Numbered from the stretch's first letter, positions 33,823 to 43,267 are shown. The stretch is DNA of 64,000 nucleotides from CAIUKX01 sp964580965 (GCA_964580965.1 CAZOLZ010000005.1:11808-75807), one strand, 5' to 3'. Made by a program: numbers and translations. Notes: generated by a model not told the origin, from the sequence alone.

Positions 33823-35412
33823 TTAGTTTGCTTTTGTTTTTTCAAGCTCAAAACACATTTTAATTGCTTTTTTAACATTTACAACACTTCCAGTTACAGA
33901 TAAACTTGCAAAGTCTACTAGATCTTTTGATCCAGGTCTGTATTGGTTTTTTCCTTTGTAAGAAACAGCTGAATTTAAAATCACATCTTTAACTTCTTTC
34001 ATAGTTAGAGATGGGAAATAAGATTTTAGTAATGCTGCAACACCAGCTACCATTGGACAAGCCATAGATGTACCATTTAATTGTTGATATTCACTTTGAG
34101 GCACAGAGTTATAAATTTCATATCCTGGAGCAAACACATCAACCATAGTTTGACCGTAATTTGAAAAAGAAGCTGGAAGTTTCTTTTTTGGGAATCTAGT
34201 TGAAGCTCCAATAGTTAACATTAAGTCAAATGGTTTGTCTTGGAATTCATACTTTTGGGTTGGGAAATGATCTTCTTGATCTAAATTAAGACTACTATTT
34301 CCAGCTGCATGAACTAACAGAACACCTTTAGATTCAGCATAAGCAAATGCTTCATATACAGCTTTAGCATTTGTAGAATAGCTTTTTCCAAATGACATAT
34401 TAATAATTTGAGCCCCGTTGTCAACTGCGTATCGAATAGCTAAAGCAATATCTTTATCATGTTCATCTCCATTCGGAACAGCTCTTAAAACCATTAAAAC
34501 AGCATTGTCAGCAACACCATCTCCACCAAGTTCATTACCTCTTATCGCAGCGATAATTCCGCCAACATGAGTTCCGTGAAGTGCATCGGGTCCTTCAACA
34601 TTATTGTTTCCGTAAAATTTGTCATTTAAGTCATTCGGATTGTCTCCAATGATTTTACGTTCGTCAAATTCTGTATTTAAGTTGAAGTCTATCATATCTG
34701 TGATTTGCTTTTTTTGCTCTTCAATAGCTTTCATAGATAATTCACCACTTTCAATAGCTTCAGCTAATTTTTTTAACTGCTTTTCTTCATCTGTTTTCGG
34801 CTTCCACTTCTTTAAATCTGAAGCTGTGTAAGATTCAACCCCTAAAACTTCATTTACTTTTTTTGGAACGTTCTCAATGATTTTAGGTAACATTTGAAGT
34901 TGAGGAATATACTGTGAGTAATTAGCAATCTCCTCTTCAACTTCTTGTTTTACTTTTTCGTATAATTTATACTCTTCCTGTTCTGAAGAATTTAAAGTTG
35001 TAGGATCAATATCTTTAAATTTAGGAGTTAAATCTCTTAAAATTCTAGTTTTTTCCAATGTTGCAGCATCAACATTTTCACCATTGGCATTACCTAAGAA
35101 ATTCCATCCATTAACATCGTCAATATATCCATTGTTGTCGTCATCTTTACCGTTGTTAGGAATCTCATCGTTATTAACCCAAATTTTTCCTTTTAGATCT
35201 TCGTGCTCAATATCTATACCAGAATCAATAACTGCAACAACGACTTGGCTTGATTTTTTACCTTTAAGTAATTTATAGCCAGCTTCAGTATGCATCCCTG
35301 AACCTTTGCCATTATACCAGTTTAAAACTTTCTTTTCAACTTGTCCGTGTAATACGTTGTTGATACCGATTGAAAAAACAGCAAAAGAAAGTGTAATAAC
35401 GATTTTTTTCAT
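33823..35412 (-). CDS. Subtilase (S8) with a long insertion between catalytic Asp and His
   Basis: A secreted serine protease of 529 residues with signal peptide (KKIVITLSFAVFSIGINNVLHG). The triad is D63 (VAVIDSGID), H279 (LHGTHVGG) and S449 (NGTSMACP), with oxyanion N372 in AAGNSS. In subtilisin Asp and His are about 32 residues apart; here 216. The insert begins with an Asp/Asn-rich calcium-binding-like stretch (NNGKDDDNNGYIDDVNGWNF, 86-105). It then turns helical and charged. There is no type A or B T9SS sorting domain, so it is probably periplasmic. Divergent to another subtilase gene. Confidence 0.93.
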   Translation of the reverse strand: MKKIVITLSFAVFSIGINNVLHGQVEKKVLNWYNGKGSGMHTEAGYKLLKGKKSSQVVVAVIDSGIDIEHEDLKGKIWVNNDEIPNNGKDDDNNGYIDDVNGWNFLGNANGENVDAATLEKTRILRDLTPKFKDIDPTTLNSSEQEEYKLYEKVKQEVEEEIANYSQYIPQLQMLPKIIENVPKKVNEVLGVESYTASDLKKWKPKTDEEKQLKKLAEAIESGELSMKAIEEQKKQITDMIDFNLNTEFDERKIIGDNPNDLNDKFYGNNNVEGPDALHGTHVGGIIAAIRGNELGGDGVADNAVLMVLRAVPNGDEHDKDIALAIRYAVDNGAQIINMSFGKSYSTNAKAVYEAFAYAESKGVLLVHAAGNSSLNLDQEDHFPTQKYEFQDKPFDLMLTIGASTRFPKKKLPASFSNYGQTMVDVFAPGYEIYNSVPQSEYQQLNGTSMACPMVAGVAALLKSYFPSLTMKEVKDVILNSAVSYKGKNQYRPGSKDLVDFASLSVTGSVVNVKKAIKMCFELEKTKAN

Positions 35413-35430
35413 ATATTTTTTTGTTTCTAT

Positions 35431-35444
35431 GTCAGTAAACTGAC
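35431..35444. promoter_or_regulatory. Dyad GTCAGT-AA-ACTGAC upstream of the S8 peptidase
   Basis: Six-base arms around a 2-base centre, 19-32 bp before the peptidase ATG. It could be an operator or, as RNA, a small hairpin (GUCAG/CUGAC with a 4-nt loop). A second palindrome, ATTCTAGAAT, lies at 35453-35462. No typical -7 box is present. Confidence 0.4.
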
Positions 35445-35637
35445 GGTTTTATATTCTAGAATACAAAAATGAGAAAAAAAATGAGAATTAACCTGTTTTT
35501 TAATTAATTGGTGTATATTTACTTTTAAAGGTTTAAAAAATAGTTGAGTGGTAGCTTTCTGTGATATAGATGAAAAAATCAAGCAACTTTAAAGTCATAT
35601 CACCGTTTAAAAGACACATAATATTATTTAATTATAG

Positions 35638-38600
35638 ATGAGGTACTTGTTATCAATTTTATTAGTTTTTTATTTAGGTGTTAGTTGGGGGCAATCATTA
35701 AATCCCAAGTATAAAACATTGTTGGATTCCTTTCCTGAAAAAATATTTGATTTTGCCATTAAAAAGACAAATGAAACGAAAAGTTTTTGTGAAAAAGAAA
35801 ATATTAAAATTAAGTATCAATCCGATAGCTATCTGTTTGTTAGAGCACCATTAGCCTGGATGCACGAGCAATCAACAAAAGGTAATATTCCTCATTATCA
35901 ATTTGATGTGAATAAAGCATCACCTCTTGCTGATTCAGTCAGATCGACTAGAAATATAGATCCTGTTCATTCAGGTTTAGGTGGACTTCCAAATGGATAC
36001 ACTGGAAAAGATGTTATTATTGGTTTCATTGATTATGGATTAGAATTAGATCATCCAGATTTTCAAGATGTAAATGGAAAAACAAGAGTTCTCAGGCTTT
36101 GGGACCAAGAAGCAGTAACATCTTATGGATACTACGGTTATGGCACATTATGGGATAGTACTGAAATTAATGCAGGAAGTTGTACTTACAACCCAACAAG
36201 TGATCATGGCTCAACAGTTGCAGGTCAGGGAGCAGGTAACGGTCTAGCTGATGGAACCAATAAAGGTGTTGCTCCTGATGCTAATATTGTATTTATAAAC
36301 CTTGATTTGTCTTCAGGTTATCAAGCAAGAATAGCAGATGCCTGTGATTATATTTTCAAATTTGCAGATTCCCTTGGGTTACCAGCGGTAGTTAATATTG
36401 GTGTTGGAAGTCCAATGGGAGGAGGACATGATGGTAATGATCCATATTCTGAATATGTTGAAAGTTTATTGAATGCTAAATCAGGAAGAATAGCTGTTGC
36501 ATCTGCTGGGAATTATGGTGGTTATGGAAATTATCATTTAAGAGGAAATGTTTCGCCTGATACGTCATTTACTTGGTTTAATACTGCTGATTTTTCAGCT
36601 TTTGGTCTAAAACATGGAGTATATTTTGAAATGTATGCTGATACAAATGACGCTCATTTTGATTTTGCAATAGGTATGGATAAACCAGCTCCTAATTATG
36701 GATTTAGAGGAAGGACAAATTTTAAGAATACTTATAATAATTTAGGTGTTTATGAATACGATACGATTTGGTCTGGCACGAACCAACTAGCAATCATTCA
36801 AACATATCAAGATGTCATTGATTCAGCATATTATATGGAGACTTATGTTGTTTTTATTGATTCATCTTCTTATAAAGTTAGATTCATGACAAAAGGTAGT
36901 GGAGCTTATGATTTGTGGAGTTCAGATCACCCTGATGTTGGATTTAACAAAATTGAAGAAGCCATACCAACCCCTGCTATTATTCCTGAAATTATCAATT
37001 ATCAGTTACCAGACTCTTTAAATGTTTTGGCAGCTTATTACATGAATTCAGAGAAGATAATAACTGTTGGAAATTTTAATAATAGACAAGGTTATACTGA
37101 TAGAAACGGTCTCTTCTATGATAACTCTATTTATCCAACTGGTGAAATTTATTATACATCAAGTAGAGGTCCTAATCGTTTACAAAATATGAAACCAGAT
37201 GTTTCTGCCAACGGTAATTTATCATTTGGAGCAGCAAGAATTTCTTACCTCTCAAACCCTGCAAATTTTGATAAAATTATTCAAACAGGGTGGCATATTA
37301 GAAATGGAGGAACTTCAATGGCAGCTCCAGTTATCTCAGGTATGGCAGCTTTATATTTGGAAAGATGTCCTACAGCAACCTATCAAGATTTTAAAAGAGA
37401 TTTAATTGAGGCATCAGAAAAAGATAGTTATACTGGACCATTAGCAAACTATTCTTATGGTCATGGAAAACCGAATGCTCTAAAGTTGCTACAAGATAAA
37501 AACAGTTATACAATTGATGGTGATACGCTTATATGTAATCTTCCAACCGTTTTATCAAGCTCAAGTCATTTAGTTTATGATTCAATTGTTTGGTCAGATG
37601 GCTCAAACACCTATAATTCTTCTTTTTTAAATGTATCTTCCCCTGCTCAATATTCTGCCCAAATATATTATGGTGGTGGATGTAAAGCTTTAACGGATAC
37701 AGTTACAGTTACTTCAATAATTCCTAATATACCAACTTTAGAATCAATTTCTCAGCCTACATGTATATCCCCTTTTGGAACAATTGAAATTGTTAATCAA
37801 CCAAATGTTTTATATTCATTAGGTGTTGGTTCTGCTTCAAATAGTCCCGTTTTCAATGGTTTAAATCCTGGGAATTATTTCTTATATGCAAAGTCATCTT
37901 ATGATACAACCTGTTTTACTACTTCTTTAAATCAAGAAACGATAAATAGTATCTCACCATTGTCAATAGACCCAATTACTCCTCTTCAATTTTGTGATTC
38001 TGTTCAATTGCCTTTAATTAATGGGGGTACATTAACAGGAAATGAGGCTTATTATACAAGTTCGAATAGAAATGGAATTAAATATTTAGCAGGAGATTTC
38101 ATTTTACAATCAGTTGATACACTTTTTTTTAGTGATTCTTTGGGAGGTTGTTTTATTGAAGATACATTGCTCTTAAATGGAGATATAACTGCAAATCCAT
38201 CTTTTTACTATGATGCAATTTGTGAAGGTGATTCAATTTCACCCATACTATCAGGCGATTTAGGAGGTGTTTTTTCAAGTTTAACTCCACTTATAAATTC
38301 AGAGAGTTTAAATAGCAATTCAGGAAAATTTGTTTCATCGGATAGTATGAATTATTACATTCAATACAAAGTTGGTGCAGTTTGTCCAGACTCTCTAATA
38401 GATACATTAGTTGTTAAAGCTTTGCCTAATCAAATAGTAGTTACTCCAATAGATACAACTTATAATATTAATGATCTAGTAGTTCCCTTTCAATCGAATA
38501 AAAGTAATTCTAATTCTATCGTGTATTGGTACTCAGATAGTTTGAAGACTGATTTGATTAGTGTTGGAGATGATTATACACCTCAATCTACAGATACAGT

Positions 38601-38952
38601 TTTGTATGTTTCTGAGTCTTTAGATGGTTGTGAATCAATTTACAGATTAGTAAGGGTTAACTTTAAAACTGACGCTCTCAGTCTTTCAACGGCAATCACA
38701 CCTGATGGTGATATGCAGAATGATACTTGGTTGATTCCAAACATTGATTCTGATTTTCCTCAGAATGAAGTTTTTATATATAATAGGTGGGGAGAATTAG
38801 TGTTTCAGTCTGAAAAAGGTTCGTATGAAATTTCACCATGGGATGGCACATTTGGAGGGGAAGAATTATCAGTTGGATCTTATTATTATATCATTAGATA
38901 TAATAAATCTTCAATTAAAGATCAAACAGGAATTATATCAATAATAAAATAA
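35638..38952 (+). CDS. Large secreted subtilase with T9SS type B sorting domain
   Basis: A 1104-residue extracellular protease. After the signal peptide (RYLLSILLVFYLGVSWG) comes a short prodomain-like part. The S8 domain has D132 (IGFIDYGLELDHPDF), H190 (SDHGSTVAGQG) and S560 (GGTSMAAPVISG). A domain insertion lies between His and Ser, where about 120 residues are beta-rich. Residues 625-1010 hold Ig/PKD-like repeats with paired Cys. The last 85 residues are a gliding-motility/T9SS type B domain (SLSTAITPDGDMQNDTWLIP, VFIYNRWGELVF, WDGTF). Secreted across the outer membrane by T9SS. Confidence 0.92.
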   Translation: MRYLLSILLVFYLGVSWGQSLNPKYKTLLDSFPEKIFDFAIKKTNETKSFCEKENIKIKYQSDSYLFVRAPLAWMHEQSTKGNIPHYQFDVNKASPLADSVRSTRNIDPVHSGLGGLPNGYTGKDVIIGFIDYGLELDHPDFQDVNGKTRVLRLWDQEAVTSYGYYGYGTLWDSTEINAGSCTYNPTSDHGSTVAGQGAGNGLADGTNKGVAPDANIVFINLDLSSGYQARIADACDYIFKFADSLGLPAVVNIGVGSPMGGGHDGNDPYSEYVESLLNAKSGRIAVASAGNYGGYGNYHLRGNVSPDTSFTWFNTADFSAFGLKHGVYFEMYADTNDAHFDFAIGMDKPAPNYGFRGRTNFKNTYNNLGVYEYDTIWSGTNQLAIIQTYQDVIDSAYYMETYVVFIDSSSYKVRFMTKGSGAYDLWSSDHPDVGFNKIEEAIPTPAIIPEIINYQLPDSLNVLAAYYMNSEKIITVGNFNNRQGYTDRNGLFYDNSIYPTGEIYYTSSRGPNRLQNMKPDVSANGNLSFGAARISYLSNPANFDKIIQTGWHIRNGGTSMAAPVISGMAALYLERCPTATYQDFKRDLIEASEKDSYTGPLANYSYGHGKPNALKLLQDKNSYTIDGDTLICNLPTVLSSSSHLVYDSIVWSDGSNTYNSSFLNVSSPAQYSAQIYYGGGCKALTDTVTVTSIIPNIPTLESISQPTCISPFGTIEIVNQPNVLYSLGVGSASNSPVFNGLNPGNYFLYAKSSYDTTCFTTSLNQETINSISPLSIDPITPLQFCDSVQLPLINGGTLTGNEAYYTSSNRNGIKYLAGDFILQSVDTLFFSDSLGGCFIEDTLLLNGDITANPSFYYDAICEGDSISPILSGDLGGVFSSLTPLINSESLNSNSGKFVSSDSMNYYIQYKVGAVCPDSLIDTLVVKALPNQIVVTPIDTTYNINDLVVPFQSNKSNSNSIVYWYSDSLKTDLISVGDDYTPQSTDTVLYVSESLDGCESIYRLVRVNFKTDALSLSTAITPDGDMQNDTWLIPNIDSDFPQNEVFIYNRWGELVFQSEKGSYEISPWDGTFGGEELSVGSYYYIIRYNKSSIKDQTGIISIIK

Positions 38953-38976
38953 TTATCAGTTTTCATTGAATATTTA

Positions 38977-38984
38977 TATATTTG
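38977..38984 (+). promoter_or_regulatory. Predicted -7 box (TATATTTG) of the DUF5606 gene
   Basis: Perfect TAnnTTTG, 22 bp before the ATG at 39007. Confidence 0.5.
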
Positions 38985-39006
38985 GACCCTAATTTATTAA
39001 GTAGAT

Positions 39007-39477
39007 ATGAATTTAACAGGAATTATAGCTATTTCAGGAAAACCAGGATTGTATAAAGTTGTAGCTCAAGGTAAAAATAACGTAATAGTAGAATCTTTAT
39101 TGGATGGGAAAAAAATTCCTGCTTATTCAACTGATAGAATTTCTGCATTAGAAGATATAAGCGTTTACACAGAAAGTGAGGATAAACCTTTGAAAGATAT
39201 TGTTCAAACAATTTTAAAAAAAGAGAATGGTGGCCAAACAATTTCACACAAAGAATCAGAATCTAATTTAGTTAGTTATTTGGAAGATATACTTCCTGAC
39301 TATGATAGAGAAAGAGTCTACTTATCTGACATCAAGAAAATTTTTCAATGGTACAACTTATTACATAAAGCTGATTTACTTGTGGTTGAAGAAACAGAAA
39401 CTGAAGAATTAGTTGACGAAGATAAAACATCTCAAAAGAAAACAGAAAAAAAGGCTTCTGAGAACCAAGAAGCTTAA
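39007..39477 (+). CDS. DUF5606 domain-containing protein
   Basis: The N-terminal 140 residues match a Bacteroidota family annotated DUF5606: LTGIIAISGKPGLYKVVAQG, VESLLDGKKIPAYSTDRISALEDISVYT, and LPDYDRERVYLSDIKKIFQWYNLL. The start looks like a small SH3-like barrel, the rest is helical, and the C-terminus is a charged Glu/Lys tail. No signal peptide. Function unknown; it could bind nucleic acid or ribosomes, but nothing here proves that. Confidence 0.85.
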   Translation: MNLTGIIAISGKPGLYKVVAQGKNNVIVESLLDGKKIPAYSTDRISALEDISVYTESEDKPLKDIVQTILKKENGGQTISHKESESNLVSYLEDILPDYDRERVYLSDIKKIFQWYNLLHKADLLVVEETETEELVDEDKTSQKKTEKKASENQEA

Positions 39478-39498
39478 TAAAGGATATTATCTAAAGGA

Positions 39499-39528
39499 AG
39501 TCCCACTAGAGATAGTGGGACTTTTTTT
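39499..39528 (+). terminator. Intrinsic terminator after the DUF5606 gene
   Basis: Perfect 10-bp stem AGTCCCACTA / TAGTGGGACT, GAGA loop, T7 tail. Confidence 0.93.
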
Positions 39529-39575
39529 GTAACTGTTTTTATTTAATCTCGTAATAGTTTAGATAAGGTTATACT

Positions 39576-40184
39576 ATGGGATTCACAATTCATACAATAA
39601 TACTGATTCTTACAGTTTTTGTTTCGTTAAACGCGATTAATAAAAGACGTTTTGAAGACTATATGTTTGTGCCATATCTTGTTAAATACGATAATCAATA
39701 TTATCGATTTGTTTCTCATTTATTTTTTCATTCTGACTTTACTCATTTGGCATTTAATATGTTTTCCTTTTATTTTATAGGTAAATATTTAGAGCAATAT
39801 TTTATACTAAAGTTTGGGATTGTTCAAGGAGAGATTTATTTTTTATTGTTATATTTTTTAGGTGGATTTTTTGCTACACTAATCCCATTTATTCGAAATC
39901 AAGATAATTCAGGTTATAGGTCTCTAGGATCATCCGGTGCAGTTTCAGCTGTTGTTTTTGCTTTTGTTTTATGGAATCCTTCAGCTGATTTATTGGTAAT
40001 GTTCATACCTATGAAGGCTTGGTTTTTTGGAATATTGTATCTGTCGTATGAGATTTGGGCAGATAAAAAAGATCAATCGAACATCGCTCACGATGCTCAC
40101 ATAGGAGGAGCATTATTTGGGATTTTATTTGTTTTGATGATTGATATAAACAAAGGAATTGAATTTATAAATGTTTTTATTTAA
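39576..40184 (+). CDS. Rhomboid family intramembrane serine protease
   Basis: Six predicted membrane helices. The catalytic dyad is S120 in GSSGAVSAV (GxSG) and H175 in AHIGGALFG, and FHSDFTHLAFNMFSF carries the conserved His/Asn of the second helix. 202 residues, the compact bacterial form. Substrates are unknown. First of a run of four same-strand genes with gaps of 5-30 bp (aminotransferase, DEAD-box helicase, cyclophilin). Confidence 0.93.
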   Translation: MGFTIHTIILILTVFVSLNAINKRRFEDYMFVPYLVKYDNQYYRFVSHLFFHSDFTHLAFNMFSFYFIGKYLEQYFILKFGIVQGEIYFLLLYFLGGFFATLIPFIRNQDNSGYRSLGSSGAVSAVVFAFVLWNPSADLLVMFIPMKAWFFGILYLSYEIWADKKDQSNIAHDAHIGGALFGILFVLMIDINKGIEFINVFI

Positions 40185-40189
40185 AGCGT

Positions 40190-41050
40190 ATGGCAAAACT
40201 ATATGTTAATTCGAATGGAACCGTAATGGCTAATGATACGCCTACTATTCAGGCGGCAAATCGTGCTCATTTATATGGAGATGGTGTATTTGAGAGTATT
40301 CGAATAATGAATGGTAGACCTTTAAATTTGAATAATCACATTCAAAGAATGTTAGAAGGTGCCCAAGCTTTAAAAATGAGGCCTTCTGTTTTTTATACTC
40401 AAGCTTTTTTTGAAGAGAAGATTATAGAGTTAATCCAAAAATCTGAGATTACTGATGGAGGAAGGTGCAGAATATCTCTTGATCGTATTTCAGGTGGAAC
40501 GTATACGCCAACCTCTAATGAAGCTGTATATTTTATTGAGGTTTATCCTATTGAAAATAATTCATTTGAATTGAATGCTAAGGGTTGGGAGATTGATCTC
40601 TATACAGAAATGAAAAAGGTGAAAAATCCTTTGTCAAACTATAAAACTAAAAATGGCCTTTTATATGTTATGGCTTCTATAAATGCAAAGGAGCGAAAAC
40701 TAGATGAGGTATTAGTTGTAAATGAAAAAGGGGCTATATTGGAAAGTTCTAGTTCAAATTTATTTGTTGTTAGTAATGGTGTTTTATACACACCTAGCTT
40801 AGATGAAGGATGCTTAGCAGGGACAATGAGAATGCAAGTTATTAATTTAGCTGTTGCTAATGGTATAAAAGTTTATGAATGCACAATCTTTCCTCAAAAT
40901 ATTATTGCAGCAGATGAAATTTTCATAACTAATGCTATTAGAGGAATAACCTGGGTTAGTGGTTATAGAACAAAACGTTACTTCAATAATACTTCAAGAA
41001 AATTAGTAGCTCATTTAAATGAGTATTGGGAAAAACAATTAAATAAATAA
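40190..41050 (+). CDS. Class IV PLP-dependent aminotransferase
   Basis: A fold-type IV PLP enzyme. AHLYGDGVFESIRIMNGRPLNL marks the N-terminus, K152 in SNYKTKNGLLYV is the probable PLP lysine, and NEKGAILESSSSNLFVV and GCLAGTMRMQVINLA bind cofactor. It could be aminodeoxychorismate lyase (PabC), which would complement pabB in this window, or a branched-chain or D-amino-acid aminotransferase; sequence inspection does not decide. Starts 5 bp after the rhomboid gene. Confidence 0.88.
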   Translation: MAKLYVNSNGTVMANDTPTIQAANRAHLYGDGVFESIRIMNGRPLNLNNHIQRMLEGAQALKMRPSVFYTQAFFEEKIIELIQKSEITDGGRCRISLDRISGGTYTPTSNEAVYFIEVYPIENNSFELNAKGWEIDLYTEMKKVKNPLSNYKTKNGLLYVMASINAKERKLDEVLVVNEKGAILESSSSNLFVVSNGVLYTPSLDEGCLAGTMRMQVINLAVANGIKVYECTIFPQNIIAADEIFITNAIRGITWVSGYRTKRYFNNTSRKLVAHLNEYWEKQLNK

Positions 41051-41055
41051 TCGTT

Positions 41056-42177
41056 TTGAAATCTTTTAAAGAATTAGGTGTAAAGGAACATTTTCTAAAA
41101 GCATTAGATGCTCAAGGTGTTTCAAAACCGACAGAAATACAAATCAAATCTATTCCTTTTTTAATTGAAAATGGAACTGATTTTATTGGCCAGGCACAAA
41201 CTGGAACAGGGAAAACATTAGCTTTTGGTATCCCTATTTTACATCGTGTAGATAAAAATATCACAAAGCCTCAAGCAATAATTTTAGGTCCAACTAGAGA
41301 GTTATGTCAACAAATACATAAACAATTATTTAAACTAACTAAATTTAATAAAGGTGTATTTACAGAAGTGCTTGTTGGTGGGGAGAATATAGATGCACAG
41401 ATTTATGCATTAACTCGCCCGACTCAGATTATTGTTGCAACTCCAGGTAGATTAATAGATATTTTAAATAGAGGAGCCATTGAACTTCATGATGTAGAAA
41501 CTATCATTTTAGATGAGGCCGATGAAATGATCAGTATGGGGTTTAAAAAAGATTTGGAGACTATTCTAAGAAAATCAGAAGGCTACAGAAGTGTTTGGCT
41601 TTTTTCAGCAACTTTTCCCAATAACTTAAAAGAATTAATTCAAAAATTTGTTTCGAAGGATGTAAAGAAAGAAATTGTTGAAAAAGAAGCTGTTGTAAAC
41701 AAAGCAATTGCTCATGAATTTGTAGTTTGTGAAAAAAATCAAAAGCTACAAACTTTAATTGAATATATAAAAATTCATGGTCAAGATACTGGTATTGTCT
41801 TTTGTAGAACTAAAGCTTCGACTCAACAACTGGCTAAACAATTAAAAGCTAAAAATTTTTCTATAATTGAAATTCACGGAGATCTTCAACAGAGAGAGAG
41901 GGAGAAGGCTTTGAGAATTTTTAAGACGAATAAAGCTCAACTATTAATTACTACAGATATTTCTGCAAGAGGAATTGATATTGATGATGTGAATTTTGTT
42001 GTTCACTATGATTTGCCGGATCAAATTGAATATTACACTCACCGAAGTGGAAGAACAGCAAGAGCTGGAAAAAAAGGTATGTCATTATGTATTGTTCAAG
42101 GAAATCAAGTGAAAAAGATTCGAGCAATTGAAAGTCAATTAAAGATTAAGTTCATTAGAATTAAACAGAATTATTAA
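41056..42177 (+). CDS. DEAD-box RNA helicase, TTG start
   Basis: An ATP-dependent RNA helicase of 373 residues containing the two RecA domains and no long tail. Motifs in order: Q motif (FKELGVKEHFL...PTEIQ), AQTGTGKT, PTREL, TPGR, DEAD, SAT, then GIVFCRTK, TTDISARGIDI and HRSGRTARAG. The Q motif starts two residues after the TTG at 41056 and there is no upstream ATG in frame before a stop, so TTG initiation is the best reading. Probably acts in ribosome assembly or RNA decay. Confidence 0.93.
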   Translation: MKSFKELGVKEHFLKALDAQGVSKPTEIQIKSIPFLIENGTDFIGQAQTGTGKTLAFGIPILHRVDKNITKPQAIILGPTRELCQQIHKQLFKLTKFNKGVFTEVLVGGENIDAQIYALTRPTQIIVATPGRLIDILNRGAIELHDVETIILDEADEMISMGFKKDLETILRKSEGYRSVWLFSATFPNNLKELIQKFVSKDVKKEIVEKEAVVNKAIAHEFVVCEKNQKLQTLIEYIKIHGQDTGIVFCRTKASTQQLAKQLKAKNFSIIEIHGDLQQREREKALRIFKTNKAQLLITTDISARGIDIDDVNFVVHYDLPDQIEYYTHRSGRTARAGKKGMSLCIVQGNQVKKIRAIESQLKIKFIRIKQNY

Positions 42178-42207
42178 TTTTATAAAATATAATTATAATA
42201 CAAATAA

Positions 42208-42663
42208 ATGGAAGCAATTATTACAACAAACAAAGGTGTAATGAAAGCATCTTTTTACGAAAAAGATGCACCAAATACAGTAGCTAATTTTGTGAAGTTA
42301 GCGAAAGACGGTTTTTACAATGATTTAAAATGGCATAGAGTAATTCCTGGATTTGTGATTCAAGGAGGATGTCCAAATACAAGAGAAGGATCTAAAGGCA
42401 TGCCAGGAACAGGAGGTCCAGGTTATCAGATAGATTGTGAAACAAAAGGTGAAAATCAATATCATGATAGAGGAGTTCTATCTATGGCTCATGCAGGAAG
42501 AAATACTGGGGGGTCTCAATTTTTTGTTGTCCACTCAAGGAATAGTACGTCACATTTGGATGGTAATCATACTTGTTTTGGTAAGCTAACTGAAGGACTT
42601 GATGTATTAGATTCTATCAGAGAAAATGATACTATTGATTCGATTGAAATTATTGAAGCTTAG
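42208..42663 (+). CDS. Cyclophilin-type peptidylprolyl isomerase
   Basis: A 151-residue cytoplasmic cyclophilin without signal peptide. Active-site blocks are KWHRVIPGFVIQGGCPNTREG, GVLSMAHAGRNTGGSQFFVVHS and LDGNHTCFGKLTEGLDVLD. All the main catalytic residues (Arg in HRVI, Phe/Gln in SQFF) are present. Followed by a strong terminator shared with the convergent lipoprotein gene. Confidence 0.94.
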   Translation: MEAIITTNKGVMKASFYEKDAPNTVANFVKLAKDGFYNDLKWHRVIPGFVIQGGCPNTREGSKGMPGTGGPGYQIDCETKGENQYHDRGVLSMAHAGRNTGGSQFFVVHSRNSTSHLDGNHTCFGKLTEGLDVLDSIRENDTIDSIEIIEA

Positions 42664-42681
42664 GAAATATTTTTACTTTTT

Positions 42682-42716
42682 AAAAAAAAGGAAAGCATTC
42701 ATGCTTTCCTTTTTTT
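42682..42716. terminator. Bidirectional terminator between cyclophilin and lipoprotein genes
   Basis: Stem GGAAAGCA / TGCTTTCC (8 bp, loop TTCA) extended by flanking A8 and T-rich runs, so it works on both strands. The convergent gene's stop lies at its edge. Confidence 0.88.
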
Positions 42717-43170
42717 AATTATAATTAGTCCAATGTAGGTACTTGATCTCAACTGGATCGGCTTCTCCGTTATGATAAATATCAATTCGAACAGAGCCAC
42801 TATCTCCTTGAAAAACCATGTTGATGTCATTGTTTCCTGTTGTAATTGTAGAAAACTCTTGTTTCCCATTTACAAAATTATCTGCATACCAACCAGTCTT
42901 ATTATTGAATAACCATCTGTAAGCAGTAGGTGGATCATCAGGAGTAGTATTCGTGAAAACAGCTCTAATACTAGATTTTCTTGTTAAGTTTGCTTCAAGA
43001 CTATAACTTTCTCCGCTTATAACTCTAGTTGGAGCTTCTGGTATGCCTGAAGGTAACAAAAATATATTATCACCATAGTTTGTAGATTCAGGATACGTGA
43101 TTTGCATTTTCTTTCCACATGAAAGTAAACCAAATAACGCTAAAATGATACATGCAAGACTTTTTCTCAT
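42715..43170 (-). CDS. Small hypothetical lipoprotein
   Basis: The start at 43170 gives a lipoprotein signal RKSLACIILALFGLLSCGKK with the Cys in LLSC; an in-frame ATG 11 codons earlier gives a less likely leader. The mature part (about 130 residues) is beta-rich with strands SYSLEANL, SIRAVFTN, DINMVFQG and SVRIDIYHN, like a single beta-sandwich. Family not recognised; location is inner face of the outer membrane or the surface. Confidence 0.75.
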   Translation of the reverse strand: MRKSLACIILALFGLLSCGKKMQITYPESTNYGDNIFLLPSGIPEAPTRVISGESYSLEANLTRKSSIRAVFTNTTPDDPPTAYRWLFNNKTGWYADNFVNGKQEFSTITTGNNDINMVFQGDSGSVRIDIYHNGEADPVEIKYLHWTNYN

Positions 43171-43211
43171 AACAATGTCATATTTTACATTGTAAATATA
43201 CAAAATTTATC

Positions 43212-43246
43212 AAAAAAAAACAGGCATCGATTACGATGCCTGTTTT
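43212..43246 (-). terminator. Intrinsic terminator after rpsA
   Basis: Perfect 13-bp stem AAAACAGGCATCG / CGATGCCTGTTTT with ATTA loop; the minus strand runs into a U-rich tail. About 20 bp past the rpsA stop. Confidence 0.93.
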
Positions 43247-43267
43247 CATTTTGATTGAGAATCAATA

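Noticed and set aside
35586..35595. Palindrome ACTTTAAAGT before the large subtilase gene
   Set aside because: A 10-bp AT-rich palindrome is expected often by chance in this sequence; kept only as context for the 35413-35637 gap.
42682..43246. Strong hairpins flanking the small lipoprotein gene, considered as ends of a mobile cassette
   Set aside because: The two hairpins have different sequences and each fits a normal intrinsic terminator for a neighbouring gene; no transposase or target duplication.
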